DNA from: Paenibacillus sabuli
Lineage (GTDB): Bacteria > Bacillota > Bacilli > Paenibacillales > Paenibacillaceae
Assembly: GCF_014705605.1 (NCBI RefSeq)
Contig: NZ_JACXIZ010000035.1
Coordinates: 1 to 64,000 of the forward strand
DNA length: 64,000 nt
Direction: 5' to 3'
Shown: positions 35,069-44,452 of the stretch, piece after piece
Layout: each line of letters begins with the position of its first letter
Position numbering within the stretch: the first letter of the stretch is position 1
The notes under the pieces: model-generated
Told to the model about the DNA's origin: nothing
What the model saw: only the letters and a program-made list of their open reading frames with translations
The model's database searches: none
Program-made: the position numbers and the translations under genes

Positions 35069-36514
35069 ATGCGGGTACTCATCGTCGCCTCGGAGTCGGC
35101 CCCGCTCGCCAAGACCGGCGGCCTCGGCGATGTCGCGGCGGGGCTGCCCGCGGCGCTGCGCAGGCACGGCGCCGACGCGCGCGTCCTCATGCCGGGCTAT
35201 GGCGCGATTGCGTCGCCGATGCGCGCGCGCTTCGCGCCGATTGCGTCGTACGCCGTCCGCTTCGGCTGGCAGGCCGTACCGTGCCGCCTGCTGCGCGGCG
35301 AGGTGGGCGGCGTCGTCTACTACCTGATCGACAACGCCGAGCGTTTTGGCGGCGATTGGCTATACGGCTACGACGGGGAGACGGAGCGGTTTGTTTTTTT
35401 CTGCGCTGCGGCCGCAGCCGCGCTGGGCCATTTGGACATGCTGCCGGATGTGGTGCACGCGCATGATTGGCAGACCGGACTGCTGCCCTATCTGATCCGC
35501 GCGCGCGCCGAGCGCGCCTCCGACGTGACTGGGCCGCGTACGGTATTCACCGTGCACAACATGCAGTATCAGGGGGTTGTGGATCGCGCTCGGCTCTGTC
35601 ATCTGCTCGGCACTCGCGACCTCCGGCTGCTCGATGCCGCAGCGCTGCCGGGGGATCGGGCGAGCTGTCTGGCCGCCGGACTCGCGCATGCGGACAAGCT
35701 GACGACCGTGAGCCCTACCTATGCCCGCGAGATTCGGACGCGGTCCTACGGGGAAGGCTGGGACGGCCTGCTCCGTGCGCGTGCGTCCGCATTGACCGGG
35801 ATCGTCAACGGCGCGCCTGCGTCCGGACTTCCGACCGGGGCACGGCCGCCGCGGCTTCTGCGGACTGCAGGGGCAGGCGCGATCCGGACTGTCAAGGCGC
35901 GCGCCAAGCGCGACCTGCAGCGCGAGCTCGGCCTGCGCCCGGACCCGGCTGCGCCGCTGCTCGGCATCGTCTCGCGGCTATCCGAGCAGAAGGGGTTCGA
36001 CCTGCTGCTCCCGCTGCTGGACCGGCTGATTGCGCGCGGCGCGCAGCTCGTCGTACTCGGCGTCGGCGAGGCTCGTTACGCGGCTGCGCTGGGCAGGGCC
36101 GCGCGACGGCACCCGGGCCGGATGGCGCTGCGCCTCGCCTTCGACGAGGCGCAGGCGGAGCGCATCTATGCCGGCTGCGAGCTGTACGTGATGCCCTCGC
36201 GCTTCGAGCCCTGCGGCATCAGTCAGCTGCTGGCGCTGCGGCACGGCGCGGTGCCGATCGTGCGCGCGACCGGCGGGTTGCGCGACACGGTGCGCAGCCG
36301 CGGCCGCACGCGCAACGCCTTCTCCTTCGCGCCGTATACCTCGGCCGCGCTCTGGCGGGCGCTGCGCCGCGCGCTCGCCGGCTATGGGGATCGGCGGCAG
36401 TGGCGCCTGCTGCAGGCGGCCGCGCTGCGCGCGGAGACCGGCTGGCAGCGCCCGGCGGCTGCCTATTACCAGCTCTATCACGAACTTGCGCCTCAACGAA
36501 AGGGGAAGATCTAA
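35069..36514 (+). CDS. glgA: Glycogen synthase GlgA, divergent
   Basis: GT5 ADP-glucose-dependent glucosyltransferase. Conserved: SAPLAKTGGLGDVAAGLP at the N-terminus (ADP-glucose Lys), VVHAHDWQTGLLPY, TVHNMQYQG, VSRLSEQKGFDLL and MPSRFEPCGISQLLALRHG. Divergent: the usual LNGID..WNP.TD block reads LTGIVNGAPASGLPTGARPP, and the G-T-G-F after TGGL-DTV is absent (RSRGRTRNAFSF). The gene is noticeably richer in GC than its neighbours. About 481 residues. Start ATG 35069 fits the family start MRVLIVASE; a TTG at 35054 overlapping the glgD stop is an alternative. Confidence 0.88.
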   Translation: MRVLIVASESAPLAKTGGLGDVAAGLPAALRRHGADARVLMPGYGAIASPMRARFAPIASYAVRFGWQAVPCRLLRGEVGGVVYYLIDNAERFGGDWLYGYDGETERFVFFCAAAAAALGHLDMLPDVVHAHDWQTGLLPYLIRARAERASDVTGPRTVFTVHNMQYQGVVDRARLCHLLGTRDLRLLDAAALPGDRASCLAAGLAHADKLTTVSPTYAREIRTRSYGEGWDGLLRARASALTGIVNGAPASGLPTGARPPRLLRTAGAGAIRTVKARAKRDLQRELGLRPDPAAPLLGIVSRLSEQKGFDLLLPLLDRLIARGAQLVVLGVGEARYAAALGRAARRHPGRMALRLAFDEAQAERIYAGCELYVMPSRFEPCGISQLLALRHGAVPIVRATGGLRDTVRSRGRTRNAFSFAPYTSAALWRALRRALAGYGDRRQWRLLQAAALRAETGWQRPAAAYYQLYHELAPQRKGKI

Positions 36515-36515
36515 C

Positions 36516-38480
36516 ATGGCTCGTCATCTCGTAGTCGGCAACGGCAAGCTGCTGGTCAATCTGGACGATCATTGCTACATCCGCGACATTTATTTTCCGT
36601 ATGTCGGCCAACTCAATCATGTCGGCGGTCAGATGTGCCGCTTCGGCGTGTGGGTGGACGGGACGTTCTCCTGGCTGGAGGAAGCGGATTGGCAATTCGA
36701 GCTCGGATACATACCGGATTCGCTCGTGACCAATGTGACGGCGCGCAACGAACGGCTCGGACTCGAGCTCCAAATCAACGACGGCATCCATCAGCGCGAA
36801 TGCATCTACCTCAAGCGCGTCGTCGTACGCAATCTGACCGGCGAAGAACGCGAGGTGCGCCTGTTTTTTCACCAGGATCTGCTCATTGACGGGACGGAGG
36901 TCGGCGATACGGCTGCGTATTATCCGGACAACCAGACGCTGTTTCATTACAAGCGCTCCTCCTATTTCATGTTCAACGGCTATTCCGACGAGGGCGGTAT
37001 CCGGCAATATTCGACCGGCATCAAGCGCTTCGGCTCGGCCGAAGGGACCTGGCGCGATGCCGAGGACGGTGTGCTGAGCGGCAACACGATCGCCCAGGGC
37101 TCGGTGGACTCGACGATCAGCTTCCACGCCAAGGTGCCGGCGGGCAAGGAGAAGGTCGTCTATTACTGGATGAGCATCGGACATGACCTGGAGGAGGTCA
37201 AGAGGCTCAATCAATACGTTCAGGACAGCCAGCCCGAGAAGCTGCTCAGCCGAATCGTCATTTATTGGAACCACTGGCTGCAGCGCTCCAACGCCGATTT
37301 TGGCGATCTGCCTGAGGAGGTCGTGGGCATGTTCCGGCAGAGTCTGCTGATCGTGCGGACGCAGATTGACGAGAACGGCGCCATCCTGGCCGCCAACGAT
37401 ACGGACATCCTGCAATACAACCGCGATCACTACAGCTACATGTGGCCGCGCGACGGCGCGCTGATCGCCGAGGCGATGTCCAGCGCGGGCTACCAGAGCC
37501 TGATTGCGCCGTTCTTCCAGTTCTGCGCGGACGCCTTGTCGCCGGAGGGCTATCTGTATCACAAGTACAATCCGGACGGCACCGTCGGCTCCAGCTGGCA
37601 TCCCTACATCGTGCAAGGCAGCGTACGCATTCCGCTCCAGGAGGACGAGACGGCGCTGGTGCTGTATGCGCTCTGGAAGGATTATACGCGCCATCAGGTG
37701 ATCGAGCTGCCGCAATCGCTTTACAGCAATCTGATTCGCAAGGCGGCTCACTTCCTTAGCAACTATGTCGAGCATTCCCTGCAGCTGCCCAAGCCGAGCT
37801 ACGATCTGTGGGAGGAGCGCTACGGCATCTGGACGTATACGGCATCTTCGGTGTACGGGGGACTGATGGCGGCAGCTTACTTCACCGACCTGTTCGGCGA
37901 TTACGAGCGCAGCGACCACTACCGCGAGACGGCGCAGACGATGCGCCAGGCGATGATTGATCATCTGTGGAACGAGGAGGAAGGCCGCTTCGCGCGCGGC
38001 CTGGTGTTCAAGGACAACGAATGGGTACAGGACATGACGCTGGAGAGCAGCATGTTCGGGCTCTGGGAATTCGGCGTCCTGGACGTCGACGACGAGCGCG
38101 TCGTGAAGACGATGCGGGCGATCAAGGAAGGGCTGGCGGTGCAGACAGAGATCGGCGGCATCGCGCGCTACACCAACGATTATTACTTCCAGCAGTCCGG
38201 CGACATTCGCAAGGTGCCGGGCAATCCGTGGATCATCTGCACGCTCTGGATCGCGAGCTATGAGATCGAGTCGGCAACTGCGCTCGAGCAGCTCCAGGGT
38301 CCCAAGCAGACGCTGGCCTGGGTGCTCGACCAAGCGCTGCAGAGCGGCGTGCTGCCCGAGCAGCTCAATCCGTACGACGGCACGCCGCTCTCGGTGGCGC
38401 CGCTCACGTGGTCGCATGCGACCTATGTGCACACGGTGTGCAAGTACGTCGCCAAGCATGCCGAGCTGACGAAGGCTTAG
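36516..38480 (+). CDS. GH15 glucoamylase-type glycoside hydrolase
   Basis: Cytoplasmic GH15 enzyme (no signal peptide) of 654 residues, expected to remove glucose from alpha-glucan ends. An N-terminal beta-sandwich (about 1-260) is joined to an (alpha/alpha)6 barrel with the hallmark NRDHYSYMWPRDGALIAEAM (about 300-322), EGYLYHKYNPDGTVGSSWHP, PKPSYDLWEERYGIWTYT (general acid Glu region) and the C-terminal LTWSHATYVHTV. ATG 36516 follows AAAGGGGAAG, directly after the glgA stop, so it is the last gene of the glycogen operon. A role in glycogen trimming or degradation is inferred from position. Confidence 0.9.
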   Translation: MARHLVVGNGKLLVNLDDHCYIRDIYFPYVGQLNHVGGQMCRFGVWVDGTFSWLEEADWQFELGYIPDSLVTNVTARNERLGLELQINDGIHQRECIYLKRVVVRNLTGEEREVRLFFHQDLLIDGTEVGDTAAYYPDNQTLFHYKRSSYFMFNGYSDEGGIRQYSTGIKRFGSAEGTWRDAEDGVLSGNTIAQGSVDSTISFHAKVPAGKEKVVYYWMSIGHDLEEVKRLNQYVQDSQPEKLLSRIVIYWNHWLQRSNADFGDLPEEVVGMFRQSLLIVRTQIDENGAILAANDTDILQYNRDHYSYMWPRDGALIAEAMSSAGYQSLIAPFFQFCADALSPEGYLYHKYNPDGTVGSSWHPYIVQGSVRIPLQEDETALVLYALWKDYTRHQVIELPQSLYSNLIRKAAHFLSNYVEHSLQLPKPSYDLWEERYGIWTYTASSVYGGLMAAAYFTDLFGDYERSDHYRETAQTMRQAMIDHLWNEEEGRFARGLVFKDNEWVQDMTLESSMFGLWEFGVLDVDDERVVKTMRAIKEGLAVQTEIGGIARYTNDYYFQQSGDIRKVPGNPWIICTLWIASYEIESATALEQLQGPKQTLAWVLDQALQSGVLPEQLNPYDGTPLSVAPLTWSHATYVHTVCKYVAKHAELTKA

Positions 38481-38525
38481 GAGTATCGAAGCAATGCGAT
38501 CTTGCGAGTAAATGGAGGGAAAGGG

Positions 38526-39659
<1,134 letters not shown>

Positions 39660-39672
39660 GAAAGGAATGGCG

Positions 39673-40176
39673 ATGAGCGAAGCATCGGAATCGAACATAA
39701 CGAGCCTGCTCGTAGAGGCGAGACTCGCACTGACCGCCGGGGTGAAGGTCGATTACGCCGAATCGCTGGAGCTGGCTCTGGATTGTCCGCGCTGCGAAGA
39801 AAGCGACCGCACCGTGCGATTCACCGCGGAGCGGGGCAGATGCCGCAGCGCCGGTCACACGTATGCCGGTCGACTGACCGGCAAATTGGTAGAGGAAGCG
39901 CCGCTTGGAGAGAAAACGCACACGTCGGCTACGGGCGAGGTCCGACTTGAACGCGAGGAGCGGGTGCAGTATTCGCTTGAGATTGCCGAGGCGCTGCCGG
40001 CCTTGCCCACTTGGGGCAGAATCCGCTTCACGCTGAGCTGCCCCGCTTGCGGCACCAGTTTGGACAGCGCATCGCAAAACAATGTGAAGCGTCCCCGTGA
40101 AATCCTCTGCGATTGCGGGCGGCTTCTGGCGTTGGAAACGCGGGAACAGCCGACCATTCGTGAGCAAAGCGCTTGA
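39673..40176 (+). CDS. Zinc-ribbon protein, putative partner of the DUF4157 protein
   Basis: A soluble 167-residue protein of unknown family with three Cys pairs: LDCPRCEESD (about 39-48), LSCPACGTSLD (about 125-135) and ILCDCGRLLAL (about 146-156), consistent with one or two structural zinc sites. The middle is charged and rich in Glu and Arg. It starts 13 bp after the DUF4157 gene (AAAGGA six bases before ATG 39673; ATG 39667 also possible), so the two are co-transcribed. Position suggests an adaptor, chaperone or immunity role for the DUF4157 protein; this is inference. Confidence 0.6.
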   Translation: MSEASESNITSLLVEARLALTAGVKVDYAESLELALDCPRCEESDRTVRFTAERGRCRSAGHTYAGRLTGKLVEEAPLGEKTHTSATGEVRLEREERVQYSLEIAEALPALPTWGRIRFTLSCPACGTSLDSASQNNVKRPREILCDCGRLLALETREQPTIREQSA

Positions 40177-40279
40177 ACGTCGCCTGTCGGCAAAAGCGTG
40201 CGACAGCGCAAAAACGTGCGAGGAGCTTGCGAGCTATCGCGCGCTTTTTGACGAATATCAGCTGAGGTTTGGGTTGTAG
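40160..40279 (+). CDS. Possible 39-residue protein overlapping the zinc-ribbon gene
   Basis: Frame from GTG 40160 reads MSKALERRLSAKACDSAKTC, then EELASYRALFDEYQLRFGL, a helical-looking sequence that differs from random GC-rich reading. It overlaps the zinc-ribbon gene by 17 bp in another frame, as coupled genes do, but no ribosome binding site is clear. It could also be the frameshifted natural C-terminus of the zinc-ribbon protein. Confidence 0.35.
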   Translation: MSKALERRLSAKACDSAKTCEELASYRALFDEYQLRFGL

Positions 40280-40409
40280 CGGACAAGGGAGACGCTTAGC
40301 GCCTTTTTTTGGCTACCTTGGTCGTGTAACGGTCATGAGGAGCGCTTAGCGGAGGAAATAGCGGATGGACGCCATGAAAACACCCGCTAAGCGTCGCTGA
40401 TGTCCATTA
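40277..40409. repeat. Three copies of the 25-bp CTTAGCG intergenic repeat
   Basis: Copies at 40277-40301 (+, TAGCGGACAAGGGAG then ACGCTTAGCG), 40327-40351 (+, TAACGGTCATGAGG then AGCGCTTAGCG) and 40385-40409 (-, TAATGGACATCAGCG then ACGCTTAGCG). The fourth relative is at 2674-2698. A partial copy TAGCGGATGGACGC begins near 40359. Confidence 0.75.
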
Positions 40410-40743
40410 AAGCTGGCTGTTGTTACCCATGTCGTTCGTCCGCGCGTACCCGTCATACTCCAGTTCGCCCCCGCATACCTGACTCGAGCCGGCCTCGCCC
40501 CATTACGCCGGGCTCAAGCCCCGGGGCCCAGCCCATCTGGCCCCTGGCCGAAGCCCAACCGGTTCCAGCACGCTTCGCCCGAGCCCCGTTCGCTTTAGCC
40601 CACCTGACTCCAGTCGACCCGCACTTGCTCCGGTAAATACGTAATTATCGCTTGATTCATATGATGAATTTACTTTATAATATATTCATCATATGAATTA
40701 TCATATGGCTAGAAGCGGCTGCCGCTGCAATAGGAGGAGCAAA
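40280..40743. other. Intergenic region of about 460 bp
   Basis: No gene is supported. It holds the three CTTAGCG repeats, then a strongly C-rich, G-poor stretch (about 40435-40632) with recurring GCCC/CGCC words and no start or ribosome site, and finally the gntR promoter with paired operators. Confidence 0.55.
40652..40698 (+). promoter_or_regulatory. Promoter framed by two identical palindromic operators
   Basis: -35 TTGATT (40652-40657) and -10 TATAAT (40676-40681) are 18 bp apart. ATTCATATGATGAAT (40655-40669) and ATTCATCATATGAAT (40684-40698) are exact reverse complements, and each is itself ATTCAT-N3-ATGAAT. One copy overlaps the spacer and -35, the other the start of transcription, an ideal layout for repression by the GntR-type product encoded 46 bp downstream. 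Confidence 0.85.
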
Positions 40744-41442
40744 TTGAAGAAGTTGGCGTATGAGACCGTTTACGACGAAATCCGGCGTCGAATCGCCGAA
40801 GGCGAATGGGCGGCCGGGCATCAGTTGCCTCCGCTTGACGACCTGTCGAGGCAGCTGGGCGTCGGCATATCGACCTTGCGCGAGGCGGTGCGGATTCTCG
40901 GCAAGCAGAAGGTGCTGCGCGTAGAGCAGGGGCGGGGAACCTTCGTCGCTTCGCCGCCGCCGGTCACGGAGCAGGCTGCTGCCGGCCGTGGACTGTCGTG
41001 GCCGGCGCATCTGGAGCAAGCTTCGCTCGTGCAGCTCACCGAATCGCGCCTGATCTTCGAGCCGGAGCTTGCGGCGCTCGCCGCAGTGCGCGCCAGCGAG
41101 GTCCAGCGCCTGGCGCTGATCGACAATGCCAAGGCCATGCTTCGCAAGCAGCAGAGCGGCGGGGACTTTCTTGAAGAGGACCTGGATTTTCACCGCATGA
41201 TCGCCGATGCGGCGCACAATGACGTCACAGCGCAAATGATGGGCATGATACGCGATCTGCTGCTTGACAGTCGCCGCCGTTCGATGAAGTGGCCGGGCAT
41301 GGGCGAGCAGGCAGCTTCCTACCATATCTTGATCGCCCATGCGGTGGCGGAGGGCGCCGCGGATCGCGCCCGCGAGCTGATGCGGCATCATGTGGGCGAG
41401 ATGCTGGACCGGTTCCGCAAGGCCGAGTCGGGTTCACAGTAA
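40744..41442 (+). CDS. FadR-type GntR regulator of the galactonate locus
   Basis: A 232-residue repressor with N-terminal winged helix (HQLPPLDDLSRQLGVGIS then TLREAVRILG, and the wing RVEQGRGTFVA) and an FCD ligand domain (about 85-225) carrying LDFHRMIADAAHND, YHILIAHAV and MRHHVGEML, the His/Asp set of metal-binding FCD domains. TTG 40744 follows AGGAGG. Its own promoter carries two ATTCAT-N3-ATGAAT operators. The next gene encodes a galactonate-type dehydratase, so a sugar acid is the likely inducer. Confidence 0.92.
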   Translation: MKKLAYETVYDEIRRRIAEGEWAAGHQLPPLDDLSRQLGVGISTLREAVRILGKQKVLRVEQGRGTFVASPPPVTEQAAAGRGLSWPAHLEQASLVQLTESRLIFEPELAALAAVRASEVQRLALIDNAKAMLRKQQSGGDFLEEDLDFHRMIADAAHNDVTAQMMGMIRDLLLDSRRRSMKWPGMGEQAASYHILIAHAVAEGAADRARELMRHHVGEMLDRFRKAESGSQ

Positions 41443-41497
41443 AGGCCGACAGTAAAACGACAGTCAATACTTTGTACAAAGGGAGAGAATTCATCGG

Positions 41498-42646
41498 ATG
41501 AATATTGCGAAGCTGGAATTGTTCAAAGTACCGCCGCGTTGGCTTTTTCTCAAAATTACGACGGATGATGGTTACTACGGGTGGGGCGAGCCGATCGTGG
41601 AGGGCAAGGCGGAGACGGTGCGCGCCTGCGTTGAGGAGATGGCCGAATATTTGATCGGCAAGCCTGCCGGGGCCATTGAAGATCTGTGGCAAACGCTGTA
41701 TCGCGGGGGCTTTTACCGCGGCGGCCCGATTCTGACGAGCGCGATCTCGGGCATCGAGCAGGCATTGTGGGACATCAAGGGCAAGCGCCTCTCGGTACCG
41801 GTCTACGAACTGCTCGGCGGAGCGGTCCGGGATCGCATGAAGGTGTACGCCTGGATCGGCGGAGACAAGCCGGCCGATACGGCAATCGCCGCGCGTCAGC
41901 AGGTCGAGGCGGGCTACACGGCGCTCAAAATGAACGGAACGGCCGAGATGGACTGGATCGATTCGGCGGTCAAGGTCGAGGAAGCGGTGGCTCGCCTGGC
42001 GGCAATTCGCGAAGCGGTTGGCTACGAAATCGGTATCGGCATCGACTTCCACGGGCGGGTCCACAAAGGCATGGCAAAGGTGCTTATGAAGGAGCTGGAG
42101 CCGTACAAGCCGCTCTTCATCGAGGAACCGGTGCTGCCGGAAAACAACGAAGCGCTGCTGGAGCTGTCGCGGCATGCGACGATTCCGATCGCGACCGGGG
42201 AGCGCATGTACACGCGCTGGGGCTTCAAGCAGCTGCTGGCGCAGGGCGGAGCGGACATCATCCAGCCCGATTTGAGCCATACCGGAGGCATCTGGGAAAC
42301 GCGGAAAATCGCCGCCATGGCAGAGGCCTACGACGTGGCGGTTGCTCCGCATTGTCCGCTCGGTCCGATTGCGCTGGCATCTTCCTTGCAGCTTGACTTC
42401 TGCACGCCCAACGCCTTTATTCAAGAGCAGAGTCTGGGCATTCATTACAATCAAGGGTCCGACCTGCTCGACTATTTGAAGGATCCCGGCGTTTTTGCAT
42501 ACGAGGGCGGGTACGTCAAGCGGCTCGAGGCGCCCGGGCTCGGGATTGAGGTGGACGAGGAGAAGGTGCGCGAGCTGGCGCAAGCCGGCCATGATTGGCG
42601 CAACCCGATCTGGCGACTGGCGGACGGTTCCATCGCGGAATGGTAG
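41498..42646 (+). CDS. dgoD: D-galactonate dehydratase-like enolase-superfamily enzyme
   Basis: Dehydrates D-galactonate (or a close aldonate) to the 2-keto-3-deoxy acid with Mg2+. The 382 residues equal the length of Escherichia coli DgoD. Seen: YYGWGEPIVEGKAETV, FYRGGPILTSAISGIEQALW, YTALKMNG, IGIDFHGRVHKG (Asp ligand and His), FIEEPVLPEN (Glu), IATGERMYTRW (Glu), DLSHTGG and APHCPLGP. ATG follows GGGAGAG. Preceded by its GntR regulator and followed by a perfect hairpin. Kinase and aldolase genes for the next steps are not in the window. Confidence 0.9.
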   Translation: MNIAKLELFKVPPRWLFLKITTDDGYYGWGEPIVEGKAETVRACVEEMAEYLIGKPAGAIEDLWQTLYRGGFYRGGPILTSAISGIEQALWDIKGKRLSVPVYELLGGAVRDRMKVYAWIGGDKPADTAIAARQQVEAGYTALKMNGTAEMDWIDSAVKVEEAVARLAAIREAVGYEIGIGIDFHGRVHKGMAKVLMKELEPYKPLFIEEPVLPENNEALLELSRHATIPIATGERMYTRWGFKQLLAQGGADIIQPDLSHTGGIWETRKIAAMAEAYDVAVAPHCPLGPIALASSLQLDFCTPNAFIQEQSLGIHYNQGSDLLDYLKDPGVFAYEGGYVKRLEAPGLGIEVDEEKVRELAQAGHDWRNPIWRLADGSIAEW

Positions 42647-42673
42647 AACGCGTGTGCGCCATCGCTTAATGCC

Positions 42674-42706
42674 TTACGGCCCTGCCGCGCTGCGGCAGGG
42701 CCGTAA
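42674..42706. terminator. Perfect 15-bp hairpin after dgoD
   Basis: TTACGGCCCTGCCGC, loop GCT, GCGGCAGGGCCGTAA. It has no T run but separates dgoD from the convergent yjcZ-type gene and may act in both directions. Confidence 0.7.
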
Positions 42707-42733
42707 GGGTGTAGTTGACCGTTTAAGCGCGTA

Positions 42734-42862
42734 CTAGCAGATGCCCGTTCCGCGCAAGATGATGACCAGCAGAATGTAAAGCACAAGAATTGCACCTGTG
42801 CTGGTCCACAGACCGCCGACCCCAGGACCACCGCAACCTGCACCTGCTACCGGATATCCCAC
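42734..42862 (-). CDS. YjcZ-family sporulation mini-protein
   Basis: A 42-residue protein on the minus strand: VGYPVAGAGCGGPGVGG, then a single hydrophobic helix (TGAILVLYILLVIILRG) and GTGIC. The Gly-rich start plus one helix with YILLVII matches the YjcZ family of small spore-associated proteins found in many Bacillales. GTG 42862 follows AGGAGG by eight bases. It is too short for standard gene callers. It lies downstream of the gerP cluster on the same strand, about 180 bp after gerPE. Confidence 0.75.
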   Translation of the reverse strand: MGYPVAGAGCGGPGVGGLWTSTGAILVLYILLVIILRGTGIC

Positions 42863-43045
42863 AGTACATACCTCCTGAGTGTTTGGTTTGTGACGGGTTA
42901 GATCACACTGCTAATGTATGCCTTGCAAGGCGCATGGTTATGGACGAATGTCCCGAGGCGTGCAAAACGGGCGGGTGCCCGAGGGTGCGAATGCAACCCA
43001 GTCTGGGGCAACTTAGGGGATTCCTTAGAAGTTAGCTTACACACC

Positions 43046-43507
43046 CTACGGGACGTCCGGGCTCGCTTCGGGCGGGCCCGGCGGCGCGTATTGGCGAATA
43101 TGCTTGATACGCGAGTCGGCCCGACTCGCGCCGGAGGAGCCGATTTGCAGCAGCGAGGCGTTGCTGACGCCGAGCGTCACGATCCGGCCGACCTGAATAT
43201 CCGGGCAGACCTGGGTACGGCGCATCGCCACCGATTCGCAGATGCCGGAGCCCGATTCGCTCAGCCAGGCAAAGGCATCGAGCTCCGGATAGGGCTCGGA
43301 AAACATCGCATACGCTTCGAACTCCGCCTCTCCGGCGGCGGAATGATCGAGTTCGCGCTGGACCGCGATGGCCTGGAGCCGCGGAGCGAACGTCGCGTGA
43401 TCGCCGAGCTGCACCACGCTTGAATAGGAGAGCGCGATCACCTCGAGCCGATCGACGCGCGAGATGCGCGGGGGCCAGTCCGGCTGCCATCCGGGATGAG
43501 CGCTCAA
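43046..43507 (-). CDS. gerPE: Spore germination protein GerPE
   Basis: Inner spore-coat protein needed for nutrient germinants to reach receptors. About 153 residues with the GerP-type motif VIALSYSSVVQLGDH near the N-terminus and a second copy VTLGVSNASLLQIGSSG towards the C-terminus, the repeat typical of GerPE. I place the start at TTG 43507, which overlaps the gerPD stop as TTGA and has GAGGAG eight bases upstream; longer open frames upstream read through gerPD in another frame. Last recognised gene of the cluster; the gerPF normally next is missing. Confidence 0.85.
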   Translation of the reverse strand: MSAHPGWQPDWPPRISRVDRLEVIALSYSSVVQLGDHATFAPRLQAIAVQRELDHSAAGEAEFEAYAMFSEPYPELDAFAWLSESGSGICESVAMRRTQVCPDIQVGRIVTLGVSNASLLQIGSSGASRADSRIKHIRQYAPPGPPEASPDVP

Positions 43508-43728
43508 GGGGCCGGCTCCTCGACTTCGGTACCGGGACCGGTCGATACCTCGACCGGCTCGCCCAGCGGCGCCAATGGGCCGACGATGACCGATTCCGGC
43601 GGGGTATCGAACATCGACTGCAGGCACACATCGCCGCTGTCGCCGACCTGCAGCAGCGAGGCGCTGGCTACGCCGGTCAGCTCGATGCTGCCGACGGCGA
43701 GTTGATGATTCGTCACATCCATCCGCAT
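43504..43728 (-). CDS. gerPD: Spore germination protein GerPD
   Basis: A 74-residue coat protein with MDVTNHQLAVGSIELTGVAS then ASLLQVGDSGDVCLQS, the GerPD hallmark of one GerP motif near the N-terminus. The C-terminal third is Pro/Val/Glu-rich. It starts 1 bp after the gerPC stop and overlaps gerPE. Confidence 0.88.
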   Translation of the reverse strand: MRMDVTNHQLAVGSIELTGVASASLLQVGDSGDVCLQSMFDTPPESVIVGPLAPLGEPVEVSTGPGTEVEEPAP

Positions 43729-44439
43729 TTACGATTCCTCCCGATTGCTGCCGGTCTCCGCCGGATTCCCGGTCGCGCCCTGCTCCCGCAAAGATTGTAC
43801 ATACTGGCGCAGCGCCTTGTCGATGTCGGCGGCGGTATAGGCCGCCGCTTGCTTAGCGAGCGCCTCGCGGTCGCCCGCGACATCTGGCTGCCGCTGCACG
43901 ATTTGCTCGATATAATAGCGCACGCGCGGCCCCAACTGCCGGCCCACATCGCCGAGGATGAGGCGGCAGTGGTGCGGATCAAGTGCGAGTCCGCGTGCCC
44001 GGGCATACTCCTCCAGCGTCGCCTGGCCCTCCCGGCTCAAATGCTCGCTCGCCTGGCGCTCGGCATCGCGCAGCGCCGCTTGCGGCGCTGTGTGCCGCGC
44101 GTCCTGGTCGGGGGTTGTCTGCGGCGAGGCTGAAGCAACCGTCGAGGTCTGTGGCGCGTTCGGCTGGGGCACAGTCATTTGCTCGATTTCTTGCCCGAGC
44201 TCGGACCCGCTCGGCGGTGTCATGCCGATATTCAGCGTGCCCTCCAGCGTTTCCACCTTCAATTGATCGAAGTGGTACTCCAGTCGATCCACCCGATAGG
44301 TGGGGCGCTCGCCTATGGCTTGGAACTGCTGCTGCATTTCAGTCATATCGCGCTTCAGCGCTTCAATCTGACGCGCTTGCGCGTACAACTGCTGCTGTAC
44401 GCGCTGCGCCCAGTCCTGCCACGTCAGGGGAGGCTCCAT
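43729..44439 (-). CDS. gerPC: Spore germination protein GerPC
   Basis: At 236 residues the largest GerP protein. The N-terminal half has a coiled coil (about 10-50: VQQQLYAQARQIEALKRDM and following EMQQQFQAIG), then the short GerPC core YRVDRLEYHFDQLKVETLEG and LNIGMTPP, typical of the family. The middle is a Gln/Thr/Ala-rich linker and the end a helical region with QLGPRVRYYIEQI. Expected in the inner coat, where GerPC organises the other GerP proteins. ATG at 44439. Confidence 0.85.
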   Translation of the reverse strand: MEPPLTWQDWAQRVQQQLYAQARQIEALKRDMTEMQQQFQAIGERPTYRVDRLEYHFDQLKVETLEGTLNIGMTPPSGSELGQEIEQMTVPQPNAPQTSTVASASPQTTPDQDARHTAPQAALRDAERQASEHLSREGQATLEEYARARGLALDPHHCRLILGDVGRQLGPRVRYYIEQIVQRQPDVAGDREALAKQAAAYTAADIDKALRQYVQSLREQGATGNPAETGSNREES

Positions 44440-44452
44440 CGTCGATCACCTG

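Noticed and set aside
36219-38459. 746-codon minus-strand open frame under the GH15 gene
   Set aside because: The plus strand encodes all GH15 motifs; the minus product is compositionally biased.
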